Source of the DNA: JAMXLO01 sp037201625
GTDB taxonomy: Bacteria > Pseudomonadota > Alphaproteobacteria > Acetobacterales > Acetobacteraceae
NCBI GenBank assembly: GCA_037201625.1
Contig: JBBCGR010000003.1
Coordinates: 1,612,001 to 1,676,000, forward strand
Direction: 5' to 3'
DNA length: 64,000 nt
In this document: piece by piece, positions 51,442 through 60,256 of the stretch
Position numbering within the stretch: position 1 is the stretch's first letter
Layout of the letters: each line of letters opens with the position of its first letter
The notes under the pieces: generated by a model
Seen by the model: the letters and a program-made list of their open reading frames with translations, nothing else
Told to the model about the DNA's origin: nothing
The model's database searches: none
Made by a program: the position numbers and the translations under genes

Positions 51442-52814
51442 GGCTTCCTCCTTGGCGGCACCGGCAAGGTCACCTTCGGATTGGGCGGCAGGCGACCGCC
51501 TTCGAGCGGGTTGTCGGCCAGGTCGAAGCAGGTCGGGGCGATCTCGTTCTGGCGGATTTTTCTGGCATGGATGAAGCCGATGCCCGCGACATGGATGATC
51601 TGCTCATCGTCGGGCAGGCTCATCAGCTCGTACGGTGTGAACAGCCGGTCGCGCCCGGTGGACAGCGATCCGGTGTAGCCGGACTGCTCCGCGTTCATCC
51701 CGAGGCCGTGAGAGACGTTGAGGGACTCGCCCATGGCGCGGCTGACGCGTTCCGCTTCCTCGAAATTTGAGAACTTCAGCCACTGCTTGACGGTGCAGTT
51801 CTCTTCGAGGATCGCCGTCTCCCGCTCGCCGTAGCGGCGGACGCTATCGAGGCGGGATTGCGTGATGTAGAGACAGCGCAGGCCATAGGCGCGGAACGCG
51901 GTGATGCGGGTCACCGGTTCGCGAAGCGGTGCGTTGCAGTATTCATCCAGAATCCACATCGAGCGGCCCGCCTTGCCCGACAGCTGCGCATCCATCAGGG
52001 ACAGGTAGTGCAGCGCGAAGGACGGCCCGATCCGGTCGGCATAGCGCAGCGGGTTGACGAAGCAGACGATCCAGTGATCCCGGATCAGCTCTTCATGGGT
52101 CACCGTGGCATACCGTCCGGCTTCGCTCAGCGGCGGATGCGAGAAAATTCTCAGCGCGGAGACAGCGGCACGGTGATGTTGCGCATAGTGTTCGGCGTTG
52201 AATCGCTTCAGGTCCAGAATGCGGGCCGCCGCCAGCCGGTTGGGAGAATCCGGGTCGGACGCTTCCAACTCAAGCGCCGACTGCCACGTCTCGGGATCGG
52301 ACAGAAGGGATGCGATACCGCCCGGTGTCGCCAGCCTTGGACTATGATCGAGCACGATTCTGGTCGCGGCATCGGCAAAGCCACGCGGCTCATCCCGCCA
52401 GTAGAAGTTCTTCTGATCGTCGGGCGGCTCCGCGATCAGCGCGTGGCTGAAGTTGTCGATCAGGAAGGGCAGATGGTCAGGCTTGGCATTGAGTGCCGCG
52501 CTGAGCGGGTTGAGGGATATCCGGTACGGATAGTTGGCACCAAGCACCTCAAACTCATCGACGACGCCGAACCTGCGTCCGTACTTGACGCACATATCGC
52601 CGATCTGCGCGGCGACTTCACCGTCCTTCACATCGTTCAGGAAGATCGCTTGTTGCGTATCCGCGAGCATCGCCTGAACGGCGGGAACCGTGCCGCACGT
52701 CGTCTTGCCGCCACCCATCGCCGCGAAGATCAATCCCGACCCATTCGTCGTTGGCTCCCGGATCACCTTGTTATCAAAGGTCATCCCGAGCACGCGGCCA
52801 AAGGGGTTAGTCAT
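51438..52814 (-). CDS. VirD4/TraG-like type IV coupling ATPase
   Basis: This 458-residue protein has a Walker A-type AAMGGGKTTCGTVPAVQAML near residue 31, a Walker B-like SMWILDEYCNAPLREPVTRI near 298, and the conserved YITQSRLDSVRRYG glutamine motif near 330. This is the plan of coupling proteins that recruit a relaxase complex to a type IV secretion channel. The usual N-terminal membrane domain is absent, but a separate small membrane protein gene lies on each side. Those could supply it. Confidence 0.8.
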   Translation of the reverse strand: MTNPFGRVLGMTFDNKVIREPTTNGSGLIFAAMGGGKTTCGTVPAVQAMLADTQQAIFLNDVKDGEVAAQIGDMCVKYGRRFGVVDEFEVLGANYPYRISLNPLSAALNAKPDHLPFLIDNFSHALIAEPPDDQKNFYWRDEPRGFADAATRIVLDHSPRLATPGGIASLLSDPETWQSALELEASDPDSPNRLAAARILDLKRFNAEHYAQHHRAAVSALRIFSHPPLSEAGRYATVTHEELIRDHWIVCFVNPLRYADRIGPSFALHYLSLMDAQLSGKAGRSMWILDEYCNAPLREPVTRITAFRAYGLRCLYITQSRLDSVRRYGERETAILEENCTVKQWLKFSNFEEAERVSRAMGESLNVSHGLGMNAEQSGYTGSLSTGRDRLFTPYELMSLPDDEQIIHVAGIGFIHARKIRQNEIAPTCFDLADNPLEGGRLPPNPKVTLPVPPRRKP

Positions 52815-53121
52815 CGATCATGCCCGCCTGCTTCATCCGCTCGCGCGAGGCGATGTGGGAGGATTTTGGTCCCGGCCCCTGCGCCTCGAAATCGGCGATG
52901 GCGCGGTCAAGCTCATAGGCGCGGATCATCGCCGCGATGGCGGTCTTGAGGCAGGAGAGCGACGCTATGCCAAGCGCGATGCTGATGATCCCCAGCCCCC
53001 ACCATTGCGGGGATTGCGGCCAGATGACCCAGGCCGTGACGCCGAAGCTGGCCGAGAGGAAGAACTGCGTGTTGATCGCGACCGTGGTCGCGAGCCTGCG
53101 GCTGAAGGATTGCTTGATCAC
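52807..53121 (-). CDS. Membrane protein of the mobilisation cluster
   Basis: This 104-residue protein has two hydrophobic segments (FFLSASFGVTAWVIWP and WWGLGIISIALGIASLSCLK) and a soluble charged C-terminus. It overlaps the coupling ATPase gene by 8 bp. It could be the separate membrane anchor of that ATPase. Confidence 0.6.
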   Translation of the reverse strand: MIKQSFSRRLATTVAINTQFFLSASFGVTAWVIWPQSPQWWGLGIISIALGIASLSCLKTAIAAMIRAYELDRAIADFEAQGPGPKSSHIASRERMKQAGMIDD

Positions 53122-53492
53122 TTCCCCCTCCGGGCGCTGGCGACGGCCTGGGCGATTTCCTTGCGCAAGCCGTTCAGCGTGGATGCCTGGCCCCAGATCG
53201 CGCCGGAGAGTTCGCCGCCGCGCAGATCGCGGGACAGAAGCTTGAGCTGTCCCGCCTGCCAGCCGATCAGCAGCGCGGTGGCGGCGAGGGTCGCGATGGT
53301 CGCACCTTCATATAGGTACAGCAGATCGCCGAACGCCGCCGTGAAGCCGCCCATGCCCCCCACCGCAACGGCGGCGAACGGCAGCAGCGGCCTTCGGACC
53401 GAGACCACGGTCAGGCTCGCGAGCAGATAGGTGTCGCGATGCGTGTGGACCGCGCCTTGATCGTAATCGACGGTGACCGAGCCGAGGATCAT
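53118..53492 (-). CDS. Membrane protein, possibly DUF6232-like
   Basis: This 124-residue protein begins with a beta segment (ILGSVTVDYDQGAVHTHRDT) and holds two adjacent membrane segments (LPFAAVAVGGMGGFTAAF and IATLAATALLIGWQAG), then a short helix. The pattern is somewhat like DUF6232. It overlaps the next gene by 4 bp. Role in the transfer cluster inferred only from context. Confidence 0.55.
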   Translation of the reverse strand: MILGSVTVDYDQGAVHTHRDTYLLASLTVVSVRRPLLPFAAVAVGGMGGFTAAFGDLLYLYEGATIATLAATALLIGWQAGQLKLLSRDLRGGELSGAIWGQASTLNGLRKEIAQAVASARRGK

Positions 53493-53496
53493 GCCC

Positions 53497-54024
53497 TCAC
53501 TCCTTCATCGCGCAGGCGGGGGAGTTGAGGGCCACGCGCAACTCAGATCGCAGCGCCTTGACCGGCATCGGCGTGATGAGGCGGAAGGACCCCGCATAGA
53601 TCGCGAACGCGGTGCGCCGATCTTCCAGAACGGTGCTGACCGCGCACTCGCACCTTGTCGCGGCGGACGACGCCGCCTGATCGATGCGCGATTGCCGCGC
53701 CGCCTCTTGTTGGCGCTGCAAGTCGTTCAGCATGTTGAAGGGCAGGCTTCCACCGTGCTTGCCGCAGAAGGCTTCGCCCTGTGCGCCATAGATGCCCCCG
53801 AGGATCGCCGCGCAGTAATCAAGCTTGGGCAGGACGAAGCCGGGCGATTGCTGCCGTTCGGTCTGGTTACGCACCTGCTGCTGGCAGGTCCGCGCCCAGC
53901 CGGACTTTTCGGTGGTGCGTTCCATCACCAGCGGGCCGGTGACGTAGGCCGACACAAGGGCATAGACACCCAGCCCCAGCGCTGCACCGCCTAACGCGGG
54001 CAGGCCGGTCATATCGGAAATCAT
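53497..54024 (-). CDS. Membrane-associated protein of the mobilisation cluster
   Basis: This 175-residue protein has one N-terminal hydrophobic segment (ALGGAALGLGVYALVSAYV) and a large extracytoplasmic part with several Cys (ARTCQQQVRN, DYCAAILGGI, EAFCGKHGGS, ATRCECAVST, NSPACAMKE), which suggests disulfides in the periplasm. The start ATG at 54024 has GGAGAAG upstream. Function unknown. Confidence 0.6.
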   Translation of the reverse strand: MISDMTGLPALGGAALGLGVYALVSAYVTGPLVMERTTEKSGWARTCQQQVRNQTERQQSPGFVLPKLDYCAAILGGIYGAQGEAFCGKHGGSLPFNMLNDLQRQQEAARQSRIDQAASSAATRCECAVSTVLEDRRTAFAIYAGSFRLITPMPVKALRSELRVALNSPACAMKE

Positions 54025-54061
54025 GCTACTCTTCTCCAGCGGTTCTTGTAACGGTTAGGCG

Positions 54062-55213
54062 CTACGCCTGAAGCAACTTGCTATAGATGTCGTCATCATC
54101 GTCGGGGTCGTTGCGGTAAATGCCCCAGAGGTAGTTCAGGAACACAAACACCCACAGGACCACAGGGAAGATGACATCGACGATCACACAGACCGTTGCC
54201 ACCGGGCTGAAGTGTGTAACGTAGGCGAGCGTCACCGATGCGGGGACCTTGCGGGGGAAGACCGAAGGCTGCGGCCTGCCTGGTTCGACAGAGTCAAGCG
54301 CCTCTCGCAAGGTTGCCTCATAGCCTCGCAATAGAGCGATGACGCGCCGCGTGATCTCCGGCCGGCCAGCGATGTCCACATCTGCAAGGCTCTTGGCATA
54401 GCCCGCCACCAGGTTGACCGGCATCGCCTCCTCAAGGTCAGCAAGAGCCTGCCTGATTTGTGCGTCGATCGCCTGAAGGAGCGGCCACTTTTCATCGACG
54501 GTCCTGTCGGTGGATTGCGCGATCACCTGGTACCGGATCACCAACTCATTGAGCCGTTTCAGGATGGCAGCGCGCGCGGCTTCGGCGTCCGTAACCGCCC
54601 GCAGGATCGCGTCATTGGTGCCGGCTTTGGTCACCAACACGCGGGCGACCTGTCCACTGGCGCTCGGACCATCCATTCGTGACACGCAGTGGTTCTTCGG
54701 TTCGCATTCAGCCTTAATGGCCAAATCGCGACCGATAGCCGTCATGGGCGCCACGATGCGCGAGGCTTGAAGCGATGCCCTGTTGCTCCGGTCAACAGCA
54801 GCTGTGAGGGTGTCGCCATGCTCATCGAGACGGAGCTGGGATGCATTCTTTACTGTGAAACCGGCGTAGGTGGTCAGGGCTGACCCGCCGCCCACAATAA
54901 GGATCACCAGCAGCGACATAATTCCTGCCGTCCAGAAGCCACGGGACGCCAGAAACGCACCGCGTTCCACAGCCAGCCGGTTCACGCCATACGCGACAAG
55001 ACCACCGCCACCCGCAAGCAGAGTGACTTTGGCATAGAGGATAAAGCCGCTACCGCTGATCAGGTTGGGCACCGTAAGCCACAACATCATCGCGCTGATG
55101 CCGGCGAGGGTGGCGACAATCGTCGGTATGAGCCTTGGCATTCGTTTGGGGGCCAGACGGTCCGGGCCGCCGCCACGGATACTTGACCCGCCAGAATTTT
55201 TGAGTGTGGCCAT
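54062..55213 (-). CDS. Multi-pass membrane protein heading the mobilisation operon
   Basis: This 383-residue protein (start ATG 55213, with GGAGA 12 bp upstream) has a cluster of N-terminal membrane segments (LIPTIVATLAGISAMMLWL, ISGSGFILYAKVTLLAGGGG, FWTAGIMSLLVILIVGGGS), a long periplasmic helical domain (about 120-340) and C-terminal membrane segments near 345-385 (VCVIVDVIFPVVLWVFVFLN). It is the first gene of the reverse-strand operon. The large loop could contact transfer partners. No family recognised. Confidence 0.6.
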   Translation of the reverse strand: MATLKNSGGSSIRGGGPDRLAPKRMPRLIPTIVATLAGISAMMLWLTVPNLISGSGFILYAKVTLLAGGGGLVAYGVNRLAVERGAFLASRGFWTAGIMSLLVILIVGGGSALTTYAGFTVKNASQLRLDEHGDTLTAAVDRSNRASLQASRIVAPMTAIGRDLAIKAECEPKNHCVSRMDGPSASGQVARVLVTKAGTNDAILRAVTDAEAARAAILKRLNELVIRYQVIAQSTDRTVDEKWPLLQAIDAQIRQALADLEEAMPVNLVAGYAKSLADVDIAGRPEITRRVIALLRGYEATLREALDSVEPGRPQPSVFPRKVPASVTLAYVTHFSPVATVCVIVDVIFPVVLWVFVFLNYLWGIYRNDPDDDDDIYSKLLQA

Positions 55214-55493
55214 CAAGCTGGTTCTCCAGTACGATATTATGATGGCGCGGTTGCTCACCCAGCAGCGGGGATGCCCCGCTTCTCAACGGATGCCTGCCTG
55301 TATGAGGCGGTATCGATCACAGACATTCGGACGGCAGAGCCGCCTCGCATGCGTGCTGCCTTGTTGACTCACGAGCGAACACCGGCACTGACGCGCGCCA
55401 GGAAGAAGTCGGCAGCCAACACTTAAAGCGCGCGCGCCTCATATTGGCGAACCCCGCTTCCGGTGTTCAGCTGCTATCTCAGCCTTCACGCCC

Positions 55494-55619
55494 TTAATTT
55501 GTGTGTCCAAGAGGACCCCGCTGGTAGGGGCTAAGTTCGTGCTTAAGCTGTAGGTTCAGGCGACGAAGTCGGCGGGTCAGTTCCGCCAATTTGTTCGGTT
55601 CGGCCGAGGACATATTCAT
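55494..55619 (-). CDS. Possible 41-residue protein upstream of the mobilisation operon (weak)
   Basis: Below the usual size limit: ATG AAT ATG at 55619-55611 reads MNMSSAEPNKLAELTRRLRR and continues helical to a TAA at 55494. Weak support comes from a GGGAA before the ATG. The remaining intergenic bases (55214-55493 and 55620-55715) hold nothing I recognise. Confidence 0.3.
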   Translation of the reverse strand: MNMSSAEPNKLAELTRRLRRLNLQLKHELSPYQRGPLGHTN

Positions 55620-55715
55620 TATTCCCATAGACTTAGCGTCTTGGGGCATTCTTGCGGAGACAGGCGATCGAATGTATCAATTCATCACCCAAGAATCGCC
55701 CTAACCGGAAAAAAA

Positions 55716-56666
55716 GTGCCAAAGAATCCCGCCCCCCCGTCGCGGCCGCGTTACCAACTGCCGGAAAGGCCGGATGGCCCCATCGTGCCTTATGGCAGGT
55801 ACGACGCCTTCTTTTTGCAGAAGCTGCGCCGAACCATCCGGATGGATCGCGAAAAATACCGTGATTGGGGGTTGCCACGCTACCACAGGCTTCTCACCGA
55901 TATAGTCCGAGAGCACGCTGCAAACGCCGTCAATGTGGGCGCGCTGAGCGAAGAGAATCTACGAAACTACTTGAACGGCACAAACTCCCAATCGCCGGTA
56001 ATTGAGGTTCTCGATGTCTTTGTACAACTCACCTATCCGGTCTTGCGAAAGACTTTCATTGTAGACCAATATATAGAAACCGTAGGGGAGGTATTAAGTG
56101 AATACCTAGAAAGTGTGACTGACTTTGACCGCGCTGCCGTTATTCAGCGGATACTCGGAGTGTACGCTTTCGTATCTGAGGATACTCCGCGCGAAGAGTT
56201 TGCTCCGCTGCCGGAGCGCTACTTTGTTTTACGTAGAGCTTTATCTAGTAATTTTTTACTAGTTTACGAATTCGATCATCAGCGCATTGGGTCTGGCCAG
56301 TCGGCAGCTCACTCGCCGCTAAGATTAACTACAGGGATATGTATTCCTCATCAACATTCTCCCCTCCTAGTGATGCGAGACTACAAGTTTCACAGACTCA
56401 GACTGGGGAAGCTGTTACTTCACACGGGAGATTCTTCTCGCTGGGAGTCTTATTTGGCTAGCAGGGTAGGTGATGCTACGCTTGCCTTCACAGCATCGGA
56501 CGACATCAACCTCCCGGACCACGTCGAGTCGATGCTATCGTATAGTTTCTTTTTCTCAAAATTCAACGATACAGACTGGATAACTGGCAATCTAAGGATA
56601 GTGAGGGACAATGCCGTAATAAACAGAATTCACAATGTGATTGACAAATTCGGAGGGGTATTTTAA
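55716..56666 (+). CDS. Unrecognised cargo protein with HTH-like N-terminal domain
   Basis: This 316-residue protein is counted from GTG 55716; a longer frame from TTG 55641 cannot be ruled out. Residues about 35-110 form helices (YHRLLTDIVREHAANAVNVG, LSEENLRNYLNGTNSQSP) resembling a small HTH. The C-terminal two-thirds is a mixed fold (RYFVLRRALSSNFLLVYEFD, YSFFFSKFNDTDWITGNLRI) with no known motif. GC content is clearly lower than in the element backbone. Its stop overlaps an ankyrin gene start (TAATG), so the two are a pair, possibly an effector and a partner. Confidence 0.6.
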   Translation: MPKNPAPPSRPRYQLPERPDGPIVPYGRYDAFFLQKLRRTIRMDREKYRDWGLPRYHRLLTDIVREHAANAVNVGALSEENLRNYLNGTNSQSPVIEVLDVFVQLTYPVLRKTFIVDQYIETVGEVLSEYLESVTDFDRAAVIQRILGVYAFVSEDTPREEFAPLPERYFVLRRALSSNFLLVYEFDHQRIGSGQSAAHSPLRLTTGICIPHQHSPLLVMRDYKFHRLRLGKLLLHTGDSSRWESYLASRVGDATLAFTASDDINLPDHVESMLSYSFFFSKFNDTDWITGNLRIVRDNAVINRIHNVIDKFGGVF

Positions 56667-57043
56667 TGAGAAGCAGAAATACCAGGAGGGATACCACAGA
56701 AGACCGGATAATGCACGACATAATACTTGGAGCTGAGACGGACGATTATATTGAAGTGGATCTTGCGGTTGCGGAGAATGCCGCCGCCATTGTGCAACGT
56801 GAACCGACGACCGGTATGACAGCACTGCACATAGCCGCTGGGGACGGGAACCTTAAGATGGTAAGGCATTTGCTGGCATTTCCAGGAGTCGATTTAACGA
56901 TTGTGGACCAGTTTGGTCGGGACCCAATCGATATGGCAACCAATATAGGAAATACCGAAATCGTGGAGTTATTGTCGAGGGTGCTCTATCCATCTTGTTA
57001 TGAGGTGGACCAATCAGCGGCTGGACCTAAATTGGTACCCTAA
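56666..57043 (+). CDS. Ankyrin-repeat protein, partner of the upstream gene
   Basis: This 125-residue protein starts with a charged N-terminus and has two ankyrin units (TGMTALHIAAGDGNLKMVRH, then a GRDPIDMATNIGNTEIVEL unit). Ankyrin repeats bind proteins. The gene overlaps the previous stop by one base, so the proteins are probably made together and may interact (regulator or immunity partner). A Cys-containing tail of about 20 residues follows. Confidence 0.65.
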   Translation: MRSRNTRRDTTEDRIMHDIILGAETDDYIEVDLAVAENAAAIVQREPTTGMTALHIAAGDGNLKMVRHLLAFPGVDLTIVDQFGRDPIDMATNIGNTEIVELLSRVLYPSCYEVDQSAAGPKLVP

Positions 57044-57210
57044 TCCGATGATAAACGTCGATCTTTGGTGATGCTGGAAGTCTCGCCTTGAAGCACGAGC
57101 GCACGGTCGCTTGGGGGATGGTCCCATTTCGCCCGAGAAGGTGTTGGGACACCTGAAGGCGGCTGCCAGTGCACTTACGCAAGATGTGCTGTGTAGTACC
57201 GCAATCTTGG

Positions 57211-57545
57211 CAGGGGGCGCTGCGCGCCCCCGTGCACCCCCAGCCCAACGTCTGGCCGTTGGATCGCCAGTCAGGGGCCTCCGTGCCCCCGACACCCATG
57301 GCCAACCCTGCGCGGGTTGGATGCGCGCCAGCGTTTCATCGCTGGACCACGACCAGGCGCTCATGCCGCCCTGGACCCAGCATCAGGGGCTTTTCGCGCC
57401 CCTGAACCACGACCCAGGGGAGATTGCGCTCTCCCCTGGCCCCCATCGACCAAAGGGCGTGCCTTCCCCCTGGACCCCAGCCTCTCCCGGGGGGGCCAGT
57501 CCTGCTCGGATTGGGTGTGCGCCAGGCATCTCACCGCTGGGACCA
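57211..57545. repeat. Cluster of short GC-rich stem-loops with a shared linker
   Basis: At least five hairpins are visible. Examples are GGGGGCG/CGCCCCC-type at 57213-57231; CCAACCC-TGCGC-GGGTTGG at 57302-57320; CCAGCG-TTTCAT-CGCTGG at 57328-57345; AGGGGC-TTTTCGC-GCCCCT at 57385-57403; and AGGGGAG-ATTGCG-CTCTCCCCT at 57416-57437. GGACCACGACC-like linkers recur between units. No gene with coding character is seen between 57044 and 57771. Such tracts resemble dispersed palindromic repeats of Acetobacteraceae, but their clustering here is unusual. Confidence 0.55.
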
Positions 57546-57771
57546 CGATTGAAGGCCTATGCTGCCCCCAGATCAATTTTGACGTGAGGGTGTACCTCAT
57601 GCCTCGCAGGCCAATGGCACGGAAAGAATCATCGCCGTCATACACAAGCCAAATCAGTTGGCTGTCTGAGCGTCCGACTTGACGCGACCCGAGCATACAG
57701 CGGCAATATCGGAACGGCGGAGCGAACTTTATATAAATTGCCCACGCGAAACAGTTTGTTACCGGAATGGG

Positions 57772-58584
57772 CTAAAGCAGGTTCGAAGTCGGCCCCTGCG
57801 CGGGCATTATGGAGTCGAGTTCATGTGTCAGAACAGAACTCCCCTTTGGTAGTCGAATGCTAGTAGATCGACCTGGAGCCACGAAGTCCAGTTTGCATTG
57901 CTGCGCGACAGTCTCGGCTGGTAGTATAAGAAGCTCGTCATCAGAATGACCGATAACGAAACCTAATAGGGCTTTTGATTTCGACAACACTGGAGCCCCG
58001 CCCTCGACATCTTCTCCAAGGTATCTTGCGCCGCAGCTTCTTGCACGGATCGCCCTAGGCAAGCTCACGATGCGTTCTCCTATCTCTATCTCGGGTCCCA
58101 CAACATCGCCAGCCAATATCCCATGCCGTATAGAGGAAACTGCGGAAATCCTTCCGACTCTTCGAATCGTGACAGGATGATCACCAAAGGCTTCCTCGAA
58201 CAAGTTTCTTGAGTAAGCTACAGGTTTGACGATAGCATTTTGTGAATGCCTCTCAAGGAGGGCAACTACTCGAAATAGGTCTCCGATACCGCCATCCAGT
58301 ATTGAACCCCCGTCCGTTACGACGCCAATGCTTTCGTTGTCTCCTCTTGCAAAAGGCGAAGTAAATACCTTGCTCCCATAAAGCGATTTGCTATCAAATG
58401 CGCCAACCAGACCAAAAATCCCATCCTCTGCGCGTCGTTTAAACATCGACGACAGAGTCAGCGGGGTACGTCTGCCATCCGCACCTAGACAATATAGCCG
58501 AACTCCCGTAACTAATTGGTCAATTAGCAACCTACCCTCCGCGATTCGCGTTATAAGTGTACCGCTTCCGCCTGCCTGCGACAA
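57772..58584 (-). CDS. Probable trypsin-fold protein, partner of the flavoprotein
   Basis: This 270-residue protein (TTG 58584 if translated as shown) has a pattern of the chymotrypsin-like double barrel: a central VTIRRVGRISAVSSIRHGIL segment like the GRTTG/VxKxGR strand of trypsin-like peptidases, and a late DVEGGAPVLSKSKALLGFVI segment, which corresponds to the GDSGGPV region but has Gly where the catalytic Ser would be. It may therefore be inactive or use a different chemistry. It overlaps the upstream flavoprotein gene by 53 bp and was probably acquired with it. The assignment is by fold pattern only. Confidence 0.5.
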   Translation of the reverse strand: MSQAGGSGTLITRIAEGRLLIDQLVTGVRLYCLGADGRRTPLTLSSMFKRRAEDGIFGLVGAFDSKSLYGSKVFTSPFARGDNESIGVVTDGGSILDGGIGDLFRVVALLERHSQNAIVKPVAYSRNLFEEAFGDHPVTIRRVGRISAVSSIRHGILAGDVVGPEIEIGERIVSLPRAIRARSCGARYLGEDVEGGAPVLSKSKALLGFVIGHSDDELLILPAETVAQQCKLDFVAPGRSTSIRLPKGSSVLTHELDSIMPAQGPTSNLL

Positions 58585-60112
58585 GCCGGATAGTAAGTCC
58601 TTGAATTGTAATTGGAAACTGTTCCCTTACATGCTGCGGGAGCGAGCTGGCCTCATATATGGTGAGATTCCCATTCCTGTCGCGGGCCGTCTGGCCCGGC
58701 TTGAATGGGATGGGGGATTCACCAAGTATGCTACCCAAAAGCCGCCAAATAAGCGCCGTAAATTCCTCCCCACTGTGCCTACTTGTCGGAGAAAGGCGGT
58801 TGGCACTCATGCCACAATACAATTTGAAATTGAATTCATCTCTTGTGACTCCGTTTAGTATGTCAGAATGATCTCGAATGTTGTCATTAAGCTTATCTTT
58901 TTGCGCATTGGTCAAAATATTGTCCAAAGCGTGTGTGGCGCCGTGCCGAATTATTGTGGTTCCTTGAACAAGATTCATGCCAGAAGGGGACCCCTTATCA
59001 AAGGCCAGAAGTAACTGACCTTCAGTCGCTGTCGAATCAGACCCCACAAGCGTACGGACGGGCCATCCCAAAGGGGAGATCGTCAACTCTGCTCGCTCGG
59101 TCTGAAAGCAGCTGTTAAATCTTTCGGCGCAAAGTGATAGCAGCAATTTATTAACCGGTGCAGAAAAAGGTGAGTATGGGTGAGGATCTCGGTGATACAG
59201 AATAACATGTGGCCAAATATCAGTCTCAAATTGCCGCAGCAAGCCTACGGCCTCGTTCGAAAACTGTATTCTCGAGTAAAAATCGTTCAGAAAATTATAT
59301 GCCCGATCTATCTCGTTGTTGTTAACGTACTCCATAGCTATCTGTTCGTTCAGAGCGACCACCCGCTTAAGGGGCGTGGGGTTCATCTTGTATGCAAAAA
59401 TCCGCGACGCTTTAACTGCGGAAACTCCATAGAACTGGTACGCTACGTCAATTAATCCGCCATCACCGGTTCCGCTTACGATTACTGGCATCTCCCTCGC
59501 TGAGTATGGTGCCCAGTATTCTGGCGCAGAAGGTTTGGTCCCGCTTATATCCTTCTCCTGTTGAAAGCCCACCGCTAGGATAATGAGATCAGGATACATC
59601 CTCCGTCCGGAGGAGAGATTTATCGTGGCATGATGGCCATTATCTTCGACCGACAAAACGGTACCAGATTCGATATTCACATGACTATGATAGTATTTAT
59701 TCCATTGCGTCATTATCTCCGCGCGAACTCTATCGGCGCTCCCATAACTCCAATTCAAAAATGGCAAATTGGTAATAGCCCTGAGGTCCTGAAAGGGCCA
59801 GAATATTAGATTCGGGTGAATTTCTCTGTGGACGGCTTCGCGATACTTATGGAGGGGCGATCGCTCCTCGATAATCGATACCGAAGCCTTCAGGGTAAAG
59901 AGCGCGGCGGCAGCTGTCAGTCCAGAAACACCCGCACCCACAACGACGGCTGTCTTTCCTTGAAGCTTCACCCTTCTTGAGACGTTTTCCACAAGTTTGA
60001 GAATTCTCAACTGCTGAGAATAAAAATTGGCGCGACGGAATTTCGGATGCAGCGCAAAAATCCGGTCGGAGATATGGCACACCTCATACATAGCAGCGTT
60101 GTCGTTGTCCAT
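58532..60112 (-). CDS. FAD/NAD(P)-binding Rossmann oxidoreductase-like protein
   Basis: This 526-residue protein has a dinucleotide-binding motif KTAVVVGAGVSGLTAAAALF near residue 54 (GxGxxG), a short loop with EERSP and a second Rossmann-like segment (PDLIILAVGF). The rest is unlike well-known monooxygenases, with a large C-terminal region (residues about 320-520) of unknown fold. The gene overlaps a probable trypsin-fold gene, so the two act together. Lower GC than the neighbours supports import. Flavin-dependent sensing or effector chemistry is only a hypothesis. Confidence 0.65.
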   Translation of the reverse strand: MDNDNAAMYEVCHISDRIFALHPKFRRANFYSQQLRILKLVENVSRRVKLQGKTAVVVGAGVSGLTAAAALFTLKASVSIIEERSPLHKYREAVHREIHPNLIFWPFQDLRAITNLPFLNWSYGSADRVRAEIMTQWNKYYHSHVNIESGTVLSVEDNGHHATINLSSGRRMYPDLIILAVGFQQEKDISGTKPSAPEYWAPYSAREMPVIVSGTGDGGLIDVAYQFYGVSAVKASRIFAYKMNPTPLKRVVALNEQIAMEYVNNNEIDRAYNFLNDFYSRIQFSNEAVGLLRQFETDIWPHVILYHRDPHPYSPFSAPVNKLLLSLCAERFNSCFQTERAELTISPLGWPVRTLVGSDSTATEGQLLLAFDKGSPSGMNLVQGTTIIRHGATHALDNILTNAQKDKLNDNIRDHSDILNGVTRDEFNFKLYCGMSANRLSPTSRHSGEEFTALIWRLLGSILGESPIPFKPGQTARDRNGNLTIYEASSLPQHVREQFPITIQGLTIRLVAGRRKRYTYNANRGG

Positions 60113-60256
60113 TTTTCGAAAGAATCTCCAATCCAGACGATCCCCGCTTCGCTGGAGCGCCGCTCCAACTCTTACGCCGCTCTTTTGTCATTGAAACGTC
60201 TTGGCGTTCTGTCCGCAAGAGAGAGGTACGGCCCATCGTGTTTGTCGCACGGTTGC

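Noticed and set aside
57211..57545. CRISPR array
   Set aside because: Repeats are palindromic, of unequal length and sequence, and lack regular spacers; no cas gene is near.
58388..58858. 156-codon plus-strand frame in the flavoprotein region
   Set aside because: It is antisense to two better supported overlapping genes and lacks a ribosome site.
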